DNA of 64,000 nt from Hydractinia symbiolongicarpus (lineage: Eukaryota; Cnidaria; Hydrozoa; Anthoathecata; Hydractiniidae), in contig NC_079888.1 of NCBI RefSeq assembly GCF_029227915.1, forward strand, positions 558,001 to 622,000, read 5' to 3'. Every line of letters starts with the position of its first letter. Position 1 is the first letter of the stretch. Position numbers and translations under genes: made by a program. Positions 14,101 through 27,500 of this stretch are shown here, one piece after another. The notes beneath the pieces were generated by a model that saw only the letters and a program-made list of their open reading frames with translations, had not been told where the DNA came from and did no database searches.

Positions 14101-16341
14101 AACTGTCTCTATTTCTTCAGCGTGAACTAACGGATAGGATTGGTCCCACAGTAAAGAATTACTTATTTATCGAAACTTTTAAATAAAGCGCTACCACAGG
14201 GTCCAGTGTAATCGCTGAGTTCCGGCAATCATGTCGAGTTAAAAAGAATGTTATTTCTTGGAGTTCAATTGGCTCATTTATCACATTTATAAGGTCACAG
14301 TCCAGAAACAGTTCAATTAATTCCCACAGTCAATCGTTTCACTTTTAAAAGCTATACAACTTAGTAAGATCGGAACAAATCGCTAAATACATGTTGGTTC
14401 GAATATGTGAAGCAACCGTTGTATGTCAAACGGATTGACACCCTTAGAAAGTCAATGAAATGTAGTTTTTAAAACTGTCTCTATTTCTTCAGCGTGAACT
14501 AACGGATAGGATTGGTCCCACAGTAAAGAATTACTTATTTATCGAAACTTTTAAATAAAGCGCTACCACAGGGTCCAGTGTAATCGCTGAGTTCCGGCAA
14601 TCATGTCGAGTTAAAAAGAATGTTATTTCTTGGAGTTCAATTGGCTCATTTATCACATTTATAAGGTCACAGTCCAGAAACAGTTCAATTAATTCCCACA
14701 GTCAATCGTTTCACTTTTAAAAGCTATACAACTTAGTAAGATCGGAACAAATCGCTAAATACATGTTGGTACGAATACGTGACGCAATCGTTGTAACTCA
14801 AACAGATTGACACTGTTAGAAAGTCAATGAAAAGTAGTTTTTGAAACTGTCTCTATTTCTTCAGCGTGAACTAACGGCTAGGATTGGTCCCACAGTAAAA
14901 AATGACTTATTTATCGAAACTTTTAAATGAAGCGCTACCACAGGGTCCAGTGTAATCGCTGAGTTCCGGCAATCATGTCAAATTAAGAAGATTGTCATTC
15001 CTTGGAGTCCAATTGGCTCATTTATCACATTTAAAAGATCACAGTCCAAAATCAGTCCAATTAAGTCCCACAGTCAATCGTTTCACTTTTAAAAGCGATA
15101 CAACTTAGTAATATCCGGAAAAATCGCTAAATACATGTTGGTTCGAATATGTGAAGCAACCGTTGTAAGTCAAACGGATTGACACCCTTAGAAAGTCAAT
15201 GGAATGTAGTTTTTAAAACTGTCTCTATTTCTTCAGCGTGAACTAACGGATAGGATTGGTCCCACAGTAAAGAATTACTTATTTATCGAAATTTTTAAAT
15301 AAAGCGCTACCACAGGGTCCATTGTAATCGCTGAGTTCCGGCAATCATGTCGAGTTAAAAAGAATGTTATTTCTTGGAGTTCAATTGGCTCATTTATCAC
15401 ATTTATAAGGTCACAGTCCAGAGACAGTTCAATTAATTCCCACAGTCAATCGTTTCACTTTTAAAAGTGATACAACATAGTTATATCGGAACAAAATCAC
15501 TAAATACATGTTGGTACGAATATGTGACGCAACCGTTTTAACTCAAACGGATTAACACCGTTAAAAAGTCAATGAAAGGTAGTTTTTGAAACTGTCTCTA
15601 TTTCTTCAGCGTGAACTAACGGATAGGATTGGTCCCACAGTAAAGAATTACTTATTTATCGAAATTTTTAAATAAAGCGCTACCACAGGGTCCAGTGTAA
15701 TCGCTGAGTTCCGGCAATCATGTCGAGTTAAAAAGAATGTTATTTCTTGGAGTTCAATTGGCTCATTTATCACATTTATAAGGTCACAGTCCAGAAACAG
15801 TTCAATTAATTCCCACAGTCAATCGTTTCACTTTTAAAAGCGTTACAACTTAGTAATATCCGGAAAAATCGCTAAATACATGATGGTTCGAATAGGTGAA
15901 GCAACCGTTGTAAGTCAAACGGATTGACACCCTTAGAAAGTCAATGGAATGTAGTTTTTAAAACTGTCTCTATTTCTTCAGCGTGAACTAACGGATAGAA
16001 TTGGTCCCACAGTAAAGAATTACTTATTTATCGAAATTTTTAAATAAAGCGCTACCACAGGGTCCAGTGTAATCGCTGAGTTCCGGCAATCATGTCGAGT
16101 TAAAAAGAATGTTATTTCTTGGAGTTCAATTGGCTCATTTATCACATTTTTAAGGTCACAGTCCAGAAACAGTTCAATTAATTCCCACAGTCAATCGTTT
16201 CACTTTTAAAAGCTATACAACTTAGTAAGATCGGAACAAATCGCTAAATACATGTTGGTACGAATACGTGACGCAATCGTTGTAACTCAAACGGATTGAC
16301 ACTGTTAGAAAGTCAATGAAAAGTAGTTTTTGAAACTGTCT
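11131..16341. repeat. Higher-order satellite repeat, copy A (5,211 bp, 14 monomers)
   Basis: The rare variant ctgttttttgagcgcgaact occurs at 11131 and again at 16342, exactly 5,211 bp later. The order of monomer subtypes between these points is the same as in the next copy. The two copies differ at few bases, for example ttaaaaagtc near 15561 against ttagaaagtc in the next copy. Confidence 0.85.
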
Positions 16342-19300
16342 CTGTTTTTTGAGCGCGAACTAACGGCTAGGATTGGTCCCACAGTAAAAAATGACTTATT
16401 TATCTAAATTTTTAAATGAAGCGCTACCACAGGGTCCAGTGTAATCGCTGAATTTTATTAATCCTGTCAAATTAAGAAGAATGTCATTCCTTGGAGTCCA
16501 ATTGGCTCATTTATCACATTTATTAGGTCACAGTCCAGAATCAGTTGAACTAAGTCCCACAGTTAATCGGTTCACCGTTAAAAGCGATACAACTTAGTAA
16601 TATCGGAACAAAATCACTAAATACATGTTAGTACGAATATGTGACGCAACCGTTGTAACTCAAACGGATTGACACCGTTAAAAAGACAATGAAATGTAGT
16701 TTTTGAAACTGTCTCTATTTCTTCAGCGTAAACTAACGGATAGGATTGGTCCCACAGTAAAAAATGACTTATTTATCGAAACTTTTAAATGAAGCGCTAC
16801 CACAGGGTCCAGTGTAATCGCTGAGTTCCGGCAATCATGTCAAATTAAGAAGATTGTCATTCCTTGGAGTCCAATTAATTCATTTATCACATTTATAAGA
16901 TCACAGTCCAAAATCAGTCCAATTAAGTCCCACAGTCAATCGTTTCACTTTTAAAAGCGATACAACTTAGTAATATCCGGAAAAATCGCTAAATACATGT
17001 TGGTTCGAATATGTGAAGCAACCGTTGTATGTCAAACGGATTGACACCCTTAGAAAGTCAATGAAATGTAGTTTTTAAAACTGTCTCTATTTCTCCAGCG
17101 TGAACTAACGGATAGGATTGGTCCCACAGTAAAGAATTACTTATTTATCGAAATTTTTAAATAAAGCGCTACCACAGGGTCCAGTGTAATCGCTGAGTTC
17201 CGGCAATCATGTCGAGTTAAAAAGAATGTTATTTCTTGGAGTTCAATTGGCTCATTTATCACATTTATAAGGTCACAGTCCAGAAACAGTTCAATTAATT
17301 CCCACAGTCAATCGTTTCACTTTTAAAAGCTATACAACTTAGTAAGATCGGAACAAATCGCTAAATACATGTTGGTACGAATACGTGACGCAATCGTTGT
17401 AACTCAAACAGATTGACACTGTTAGAAAGTCAATGAAAAGTAGTTTTTGAAACTGTCTCTATTTCTTCAGCGTGAACTAACGGCTAGGATTGGTCCCACA
17501 GTAAAAAATGACTTATTTATCGAAACTTTTAAATGAAGCGCTACCACAGGGTCCAGTGTAATCGCTGAGTTCCGGCAATCATGTCAAATTAAGAAGATTG
17601 TCATTCCTTGGAGTCCAATTGGCTCATTTATCACATTTAAAAGATCACAGTCCAAAATCAGTCCAATTAAGTCCCACAGTCAATCGTTTCACTTTTAAAA
17701 GCGATACAACTTAGTAATATCCGGAAAAATCGCTAAATACATGTTGGTTCGAATATGTGAAGCAACAGTTGTAAGTCAAACGGATTGACACCCTTAGAAA
17801 GTCAATGGAATGTAGTTTTTAAAACTGTCTCTATTTCTTCAGCGTGAACTAACGGATAGGATTGGTCCCACAGTAAAGAATTACTTATTTATCGAAATTT
17901 TTAAATAAAGTGCTACCACAGGGTCCAGTGTAATCGCTGAGTTCCGGCAATCATGTCGAGTTAAAAAGAATGTTATTTCTTGGAGTTCAATTGGCTCATT
18001 TATCACATTTATAAGGTCACAGTCCAGAAACAGTTCAATTAATTCCCACAGACAATCGTTTCACTTTTAAAAGCGATACAACTTAGTAATATCCGGAAAA
18101 ATCGCTAAATACATGTTGGTTCGAATATGTGAAGCAACCGTTGTAAGTCAAACGGATTGACACCCTTAGAAAGTCAATGGAATGTAGTTTTTAAAACTGT
18201 CTCTATTTCTTCAGCGTGAACTAACGGATAGAATTGGTCCCACAGTAAAGAATCACTTATTTATCGAAATTTTTAAATAAAGCGCTACCACAGGGTCCAG
18301 TGTAATCGCTGAGTTCCGGCAATCATGTCGAGTTAAAAAGAATGTTATTTCTTGGAGTTCAATTGGCTCATTTATCACATTTTTAAGGTCACAGTCCAGA
18401 AACAGTTCAATTAATTCCCACAGTCAATCGTTTCACTTTTAAAAGCTATACAACTTAGTAAGATCGGAACAAATCGCTAAATACATGTTGGTACGAATAC
18501 GTGACGCAATCGTTGTAACTCAAACGGATTGACACTGTTAGAAAGTCAATGAAAAGTAGTTTTTGAAACTGTCTCTGTTTTTTCAGCGCGAACTAACGGC
18601 TAGGATTGGTCCCACAGTAAAAAATGACTTATTTATCTAAATTTTTAAATGAAGCGCTACCACAGGGTCCAGTGTAATCGCTGAATTTTATTAATCCTGT
18701 CAAATTAAGAAGAATGTCATTCCTTGGAATCCAATTGGCTCATTTATCACATTTATTAGGTCACAGTCCAGAATCAGTTGAACTAAGTCCCACAGTTAAT
18801 CGGTTCACCGTTAAAAGCGATACAACTTAGTAATATCGGAACAAAATCACTAAATACATGTTAGTACGAATATGTGACGCAACCGTTGTAACTAAAACGG
18901 ATTGACACCGTTAAAAAGACAATGAAATGTAGTTTTTGAAACTGTCTCTATTTCTTCAGCGTAAACTAACGGATAGGATTGGTCCCACAGTAAAAAATGA
19001 CTTATTTATCGAAACTTTTAAATGAAGCGCTACCACAGGGTCCAGTGTAATCGCTGAGTTCCGGCAATCATGTCAAATTAAGAAGATTGTCATTCCTTGG
19101 AGTCCAATTGATTCATTTATCACATTTATAAGATCACAGTCCAAAATCAGTCCAATTAAGTCCCACAGTCAATCGTTTCACTTTTAAAAGCGATACAACT
19201 TAGTAATATCCGGAAAAATCGCTAAATACATGTTGGTTCGAATATGTGAAGCAACCGTTGTATGTCAAACGGATTGACACCCTTAGAAAGTCAATGAAAT

Positions 19301-21552
19301 GTAGTTTTTAAAACTGTCTCTATTTCCTCAGCGTGAACTAACGGATAGGATTGGTCCCACAGTAAAGAATTACTTATTTATCGAAACTTTTAAATAAAGC
19401 GCTACCACAGGGTCCAGTGTAATCGCTGAGTTCCGGCAATCATGTCGAGTTAAAAAGAATGTTATTTCTTGGAGTTCAATTGGCTCATTTATCACATTTA
19501 TAAGGTCACAGTCCAGAAACAGTTCAATTAATTCCCACAGTCAATCGTTTCACTTTTAAAAGCTATACAACTTAGTAAGATCGGAACAAATCGCTAAATA
19601 CATGTTGGTTCGAATATGTGAAGCAACCGTTGTATGTCAAACGGATTGACACCCTTAGAAAGTCAATGAAATGTAGTTTTTAAAACTGTCTCTATTTCTT
19701 CAGCGTGAACTAACGGATAGGATTGGTCCCACAGTAAAGAATTACTTATTTATCGAAACTTTTAAATAAAGCGCTACCACAGGGTCCAGTGTAATCGCTG
19801 AGTTCCGGCAATCATGTCGAGTTAAAAAGAATGTTATTTCTTGGAGTTCAATTGGCTCATTTATCACATTTATAAGGTCACAGTCCAGAAACAGTTCAAT
19901 TAATTCCCACAGTCAATCGTTTCACTTTTAAAAGCTATACAACTTAGTAAGATCGGAACAAATCGCTAAATACATGTTGGTACGAATACGTGACGCAATC
20001 GTTGTAACTCAAACAGATTGACACTGTTAGAAAGTCAATGAAAAGTAGTTTTTGAAACTGTCTCTATTTCTTCAGCGTGAACTAACGGCTAGGATTGGTC
20101 CCACAGTAAAAAATGACTTATTTATCGAAACTTTTAAATGAAGCGCTACCACAGGGTCCAGTGTAATCGCTGAGTTCCGGCAATCATGTCAAATTAAGAA
20201 GATTGTCATTCCTTGGAGTCCAATTGGCTCATTTATCACATTTAAAAGATCACAGTCCAAAATCAGTCCAATTAAGTCCCACAGTCAATCGTTTCACTTT
20301 TAAAAGCGATACAACTTAGTAATATCCGGAAAAATCGCTAAATACATGTTGGTTCGAATATGTGAAGCAACCGTTGTAAGTCAAACGGATTGACACCCTT
20401 AGAAAGTCAATGGAATGTAGTTTTTAAAACTGTCTCTATTTCTTCAGCGTGAACTAACGGATAGGATTGGTCCCACAGTAAAGAATTACTTATTTATCGA
20501 AATTTTTAAATAAAGCGCTACCACAGGGTCCATTGTAATCGCTGAGTTCCGGCAATCATGTCGAGTTAAAAAGAATGTTATTTCTTGGAGTTCAATTGGC
20601 TCATTTATCACATTTATAAGGTCACAGTCCAGAGACAGTTCAATTAATTCCCACAGTCAATCGTTTCACTTTTAAAAGTGATACAACATAGTTATATCGG
20701 AACAAAATCACTAAATACATGTTGGTACGAATATGTGACGCAACCGTTTTAACTCAAACGGATTAACACCGTTAGAAAGTCAATGAAAGGTAGTTTTTGA
20801 AACTGTCTCTATTTCTTCAGCGTGAACTAACGGATAGGATTGGTCCCACAGTAAAGAATTACTTATTTATCGAAATTTTTAAATAAAGCGCTACCACAGG
20901 GTCCAGTGTAATCGCTGAGTTCCGGCAATCATGTCGAGTTAAAAAGAATGTTATTTCTTGGAGTTCAATTGGCTCATTTATCACATTTATAAGGTCACAG
21001 TCCAGAAACAGTTCAATTAATTCCCACAGTCAATCGTTTCACTTTTAAAAGCGTTACAACTTAGTAATATCCGGAAAAATCGCTAAATACATGATGGTTC
21101 GAATAGGTGAAGCAACCGTTGTAAGTCAAACGGATTGACACCCTTAGAAAGTCAATGGAATGTAGTTTTTAAAACTGTCTCTATTTCTTCAGCGTGAACT
21201 AACGGATAGAATTGGTCCCACAGTAAAGAATTACTTATTTATCGAAATTTTTAAATAAAGCGCTACCACAGGGTCCAGTGTAATCGCTGAGTTCCGGCAA
21301 TCATGTCGAGTTAAAAAGAATGTTATTTCTTGGAGTTCAATTGGCTCATTTATCACATTTTTAACGTCACAGTCCAGAAACAGTTCAATTAATTCCCACA
21401 GTCAATCGTTTCACTTTTAAAAGCTATACAACTTAGTAAGATCGGAACAAATCGCTAAATACATGTTGGTACGAATACGTGACGCAATCGTTGTAACTCA
21501 AACGGATTGACACTGTTAGAAAGTCAATGAAAAGTAGTTTTTGAAACTGTCT
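16342..21552. repeat. Higher-order satellite repeat, copy B (5,211 bp)
   Basis: This is the second copy of the 14-monomer unit. The matching phrase next appears at 21553, again 5,211 bp on, and the subtype order then starts to differ. The near identity of the two long copies points to recent unequal exchange or amplification. Confidence 0.85.
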
Positions 21553-24500
21553 CTGTTTTTTCAGCGCGAACTAACGGCTAGGATTGGTCCCACAGTAAAA
21601 AATGACTTATTTATCTAAATTTTTAAATGAAGCGCTACCACAGGGTCCAGTGTAATCGCTGAATTTTATTAATCCTGTCAAATTAAGAAGAATGTCATTC
21701 CTTGGAGTCCAATTGGCTCATTTATCACATTTATTAGGTCACAGTCCAGAATCAGTTGAACTAAGTCCCACAGTTAATCGGTTCACCGTTAAAAGCGATA
21801 CAACTTAGTAATATCGGAACAAAATTACTAAATACATGTTGGTACGAATATATGACGCAACCGTTGTAACTCAAACGGATTGACACCGTTAAAAAGACAA
21901 TGAAATGTAGTTTTTGAAATTTTCTCTGTTTCTTCAGCGTGAACTAACGGATAGGATTGGTCTCATAGTAAAAAATGACTTATTTATCGAAATTTTTAAA
22001 TGAAGCGCTACCACAGGGTCCAGTGTAATCCCTGAGTTCCGGCAATCATGTCAAATTAAGAAGATTGTCATTCCTTGGAGTCCAATTGGCTCATTTATCA
22101 CATTTATAAGATAACAGTCCAAAATCAGTCCAATTAAGTCCCACAGTCAATCGTTTCACTTTTAAAAGCGAAACAACTTAGTAATATCGGAAAAAATCGC
22201 TAAATACATGTTGGTTCCAATATGTGAAGCAACCGTTGTAAGTCAAACGGATTGACACCGTTAGAAAGTCAATGAAAGGTAGTTTTTAAAACTGTCTCTA
22301 TTTCTTCAGCGTGAACTAACGGATAGGATTGGTCCCACAGTAAAAAATGACTTATTTATCGAAATTTTTAAATAAAGCGCTACCACAGGGTCCAGTGTAA
22401 TCGCTGAGATCCGGCAATCATGTCAAGTTAAAAAGAATGTTATTTCTTGGAGTTCATTTGGCTCATTTATCACATTTATAAGGTCACAGTCCAGAAACAG
22501 TTCAATTAATTCCCACAGTCAATCGTTTCACTTTTAAAAGCGATACAACTTAGTTACATCAGAACAAAATCACTAAATACATGTTGGTACGAATATGTGA
22601 CGCAACCGTTGTAACTCAAACGGATTGCCACCCTTAAAAAGACAATGAAATGTAGTTTTCGAAACTGTCTCTATTTCTTCAGCGTGAACTAACGGCTATG
22701 ATTGGTCCCACAGTAAAAAATGACTTATTAATCTTAATTTTTAAATGAAGCACTACCACACCGGCCAGTGTAATCGCTGAGTTTCATTAATCCTGTCAGA
22801 TTAAGAAGAATGTCATTCCTTGGAGTCCAATTGGCTCATTTATCACATTTATCAGGTCACAGTCCAGAATCAGTTGAACTAAGTCCCACAGTTAATTGGT
22901 TCACCGTTAAAAGCGATACAACTTAGTAATATCGGAACAAAATCACTAAATACATGTTGGTACGAATATGTGACGCAACTGTTGCAACTCAAACGGATTG
23001 ACACCGTTAAAAAGACAATGAAAGGTAGTTTTTAAATCTGTCTCTTTTTCTTCAGCGTGAACTAACGGATAGGATTGGTCCCACAGTAAAAAATGACTTA
23101 TTTATCGAAATTTTTAAATGAAGCGCTACCACAGGGTCCAGTGTAATCGCTGAGTTCCGGCAATCATGTCGAGTTAAAAAGAATGTTATTTCTTGGAGTT
23201 CAATTGGCTCATTTATCAAATTTATAAGGCCACAGTCCAGAAACAGTTCAATTAATTCCCACAGTCAATCGTTTCACTTTTAAAAGCGATACAACTTAGT
23301 AATATCGGAAAAAAACGCTGAATACATGTTGGTACGAATATGTGAAGCAACCGTTGTAACTCAAAAGAATTGACACCGTTAGAAAGTCAATGAAAGGAAG
23401 TTTTTGAAACTGTCTCTATTTCTTCAGCGTGAACTAACGGATTCGATTGGTCCCACAGTAACAAATGACTTATTTATCTAAGTTTTTAAATAAAGCACTA
23501 CCACAGGGTCCAGTGTAATCGTTGAGTTCCGGCAATCATGTCGAGTTAAAAAGAATGTTATTTCTTGGATTCCAATTGGCTCATTTATCACATTCATAAG
23601 ATCACAGTCCAGAATCAGTTCAATAAAGTCCCACAGTCGATCGTTTCACTTTTAAAAGCGATACAACTTAGTAATATCGGAAAAAAACGCTAAATACATG
23701 TTGGTACGAATATGTGAAGCAACCGTTGTAACTCAAACGGATTCACACCGTTAGAAAGTCAATGAAAGGTAGTTTTTGAAACTGTCTCTATTTCTTCAGC
23801 GTGAACTAACGGATAGGATTGGTCCCACAGTAAAAAATGACTTATTTATCTAAGTTTTTGAATAAAGCGCTACCACAGGGTCCAGTGTAATCGTTGAGTT
23901 CCGGCAATCATGTCGAGTTAAAAAGAATGTTATTTCTTGTAGTTCAATTGGCTCATTCATCACATTTATAAGGTCACAGTCCAGAATCAGTTCAATTAAG
24001 TCCCACAGTCAATCGTTTCACTTTTAAAAGTGATACAACATAGTTATATCGAAACAAAATTACTAAATACATGTTGGTAGGAATATGTGACGCAACCGTT
24101 TTAACTCAAACGGATTGACACCGTTAGAAAGTCAATGAAAGGTAGTTTTTGAAACTGTCTCTATTTCTTCAGCGTGAACTAACGGATAGGATTGGTCCCA
24201 CAGTAAAGAATTACTTATTTAACGAAAATTTTAAATAAAGCGCTACCACAGGGTCCAGTGTAATCGCTGAGTTCCGGCAATCATGTCGAGTTAAAAAGAA
24301 TGTTATTTCGTGGAGTTCAATTGGCTCATTTATCACATTTATAAGGTCACAGTCCAGAAACAGTTCAATTAATTCCCACAGTCAATCGTTTCACTTTTAA
24401 AAGCGATACAACTTAGTAATATCGGAAAAAAACGCTAAATACATGTTGGTACGAATATGTGAAGCAACCGTTGTAACTCAAACGGATTGAAACCGTTAGA

Positions 24501-27500
24501 AAGTCAATGAAAGGTAGTTTTTGAAACTGTCTCTATTTCTTCAGCGTGAACTAACGGATAGGATTGGTCCCACAGTAAAGAATTACTTATTTATCGAAAA
24601 TTTTAAATAAAGCGCTACCACAGGGTCCAGTGTAATCGCTGAGTTCCGGCAATCATGTCGAGTTAAAAAGAATGTTATTTCTTGGAGTTCAATTGGCTCA
24701 TTTATCACATTTATAAGGTCACAGTCCAGAAACAGTTCAATTAATTCCCACAGTCAATCGTTTCACTTTTAAAAGCGATACAACTTAGTAATATCGGAAA
24801 AAAACGCTAAATACATGTTGGTACGAATATGTGAAGCAACCGTTGTAACTCAAACGGATTGAAACCGTTAGAAAGTCAATGAAAGGTAGTTTTTGAAACT
24901 GTCTCTATTTCTTCAGCGTGAACTAACGGATAGGATTGGTCCTGTAGTAAAAAATGACTTATTTATCTTAATTTTTAAATGAAGCGCTACCACAGGGTCC
25001 AGTGTAATCGCTGAGTTCCGGCAATCATGTCGAGTTAAAAAGAATGTTATTTCTTGGAGTTCAATTGGCTCATTTATCAAATTTATAAGGTCACAGTCCA
25101 GAAACAGTTCAATTAATTCCCACAGTCAATCGTTTCACTTTTAAAAGCGATTCAACTTAGTAAGATCGGAACAAATCGCTAAATACATGTTGGTACGAAT
25201 ACGTGACGCAATCGTTGTAACTCAAACGGATTGACACTGTTAGAAAGTCAATGAAAAGTAGTTTTTGAAACTGTCTCGGTTTTTTCAGCGCGAACTAACG
25301 GCTAGGATTGGTCCCACAGTAAAAAATGACTTATTTATCTTAATTTTTAAATAAAGCGCTCCCACAGCGCCCAGTGTAATCGCTGAGTTCCGGCAATCAT
25401 GTCGAGTTAAAAAGAATGTTATTTCTTGGATTCCAATTGGCTCATTTATCACATTTATAAGATCACAGCCCAGAATCAGTTCAATTAAGTCCCACAGTCA
25501 ATCGTTTCACTTTTAAAAGCGATACAACTTAGTAATATCGGAAAAAAACGCTAAATACATGTTGGTACGAATATGTGAAGCAACCGTTGTAACTCAAAAG
25601 AATTGACACCGTTAGAAAGTCAATGAAAGGAAGTTTTTGAAACTGTCTCTATTTCTTCAGCGTGAACTAACGGATTCGATTGGTCCCACAGTAACAAATG
25701 ACTTATTTATCTAAGTTTTTAAATAAAGCACTACCACAGGGTCCAGTGTAATCGTTGAGTTCCGGCAATCATGTCGAGTTAAAAAGAATGTTATTTCTTG
25801 GATTCCAATTGGCTCATTTATCACATTTATAAGATCACAGTCCAGAATCAGTTCAATTAAGTCCCACAGTCAATCGTTTCACTTTTAAAAGCGATACAAC
25901 TTAGTAATATCGGAAAAAAACGCTAAATACATGTTGGTACGAATATGTGAAGCAACCGTTGTAACTCAAACGGATTCACACCGTTAGAAAGTCAATGAAA
26001 GGTAGTTTTTGAAACTGTCTCTATTTCTTCAGCGTGAACTAACGGATAGGATTGGTCCCACAGTAAAAAATGACTTATTTATCTACGTTTTTGAATAAAG
26101 CGCTACCACAGGGTCCAGTGTAATCGTTGAGTTCCGGCAATCATGTCGAGTTAAAAAGAATGTTATTTCTTGTAGTTCAATTGGCTCATTCATCACATTT
26201 ATAAGGTCACAGTCCAGAATCAGTTCAATTAAGTCCCACAGTCAATCGTTTCACTTTTAAAAGTGATACAACATAGTTATATCGGAACAAAATCACTAAA
26301 TACATGTTGGTAGGAATATGTGACGCAACCGATTTAACTCAAACGGATTGACACCGTTAGAAAGTCAATGAAAGGTAGTTTTTGAAACTGTCTCTATTTC
26401 TTCAGCGTGAACTAACGGATAGGATTGGTCCCACAGTAAAGAATTACTTATTTTTCGAAAATTTTAAATAAAGCGCTACCACAGGGTCCAGTGTAATCGC
26501 TGAGTTCCGGCAATCATGTCGAGTTAAAAAGAATGTTATTTCTTGGAGTTCAGTTGGCTCATTTATCACATTTATAAGGTCACAGTCCAGAAACAGTTCA
26601 AATAATTCCCACAGTCAATCGTTTCACTTTTAAAAGTGATACAACTTAGTAATATCGGAAAAAAACGCTAAATACATGTTGGTACGAATATGTGAAGCAA
26701 CCGTTGTAACTCAAACGGATTGAAACCGTTAGAAAGTCAATGAAAGGTAGTTTTTGAAACTGTCTCTATTTCTTCAGCGTGAACTAACGGATAGGATTGG
26801 TCCTACAGTAAAAAATGACTTATTTATCTTAATTTTTAAATAAAGCGCTACCACAGAGTCCAGTGTAATCGCTGAGTTCCGTCAATCATGTCAAATTAAG
26901 AAGATTGTCATTCCTTGGAGTCCAATTGGCTCATTTATCACATTTATAAGATCACAGTCCAAAATCAGTCCAATTAAATCCCACAGTCAATCGTTTCACC
27001 TTTAAAAGCGATACAACTTAGTAATATCGGAACAAAATTACTAAAAACATGATGGTACAAATTGTTGACGCAACCGTTGTAACTCAAACGGATTGCCACC
27101 GTTAAAAAGACAATGAAATGTAGTTTTTAAAACTGTCTCTATTTCTTCAGCGTGAACTAACGGCTAGGATTGGTCCCACAGTAAAAAATGACTTATTAAT
27201 CTTAATTTTTAAATGAAGCACTACCACACCGCCCAGTGTAATCGCTGAGTTTCATTAATCCTGTAGAATTAAGTAGAATGTCATTCCTTGGAGTCCAATT
27301 GGCTCATTTACCACATTTATCAGGTCACAGTCAAGAATCATTTCAACTAAGTCCCACAGTCACTCGTTTCACTTTTAAAAGCGATACAACTTAGTAATAT
27401 CGGAACAAAATCATTAAATACATGTTGGTACGAATATGTGACGCAACCGTTGTAACTCAAACGGATTGACACCGTTAAAAAGACAATGAAATGTAGTTTT

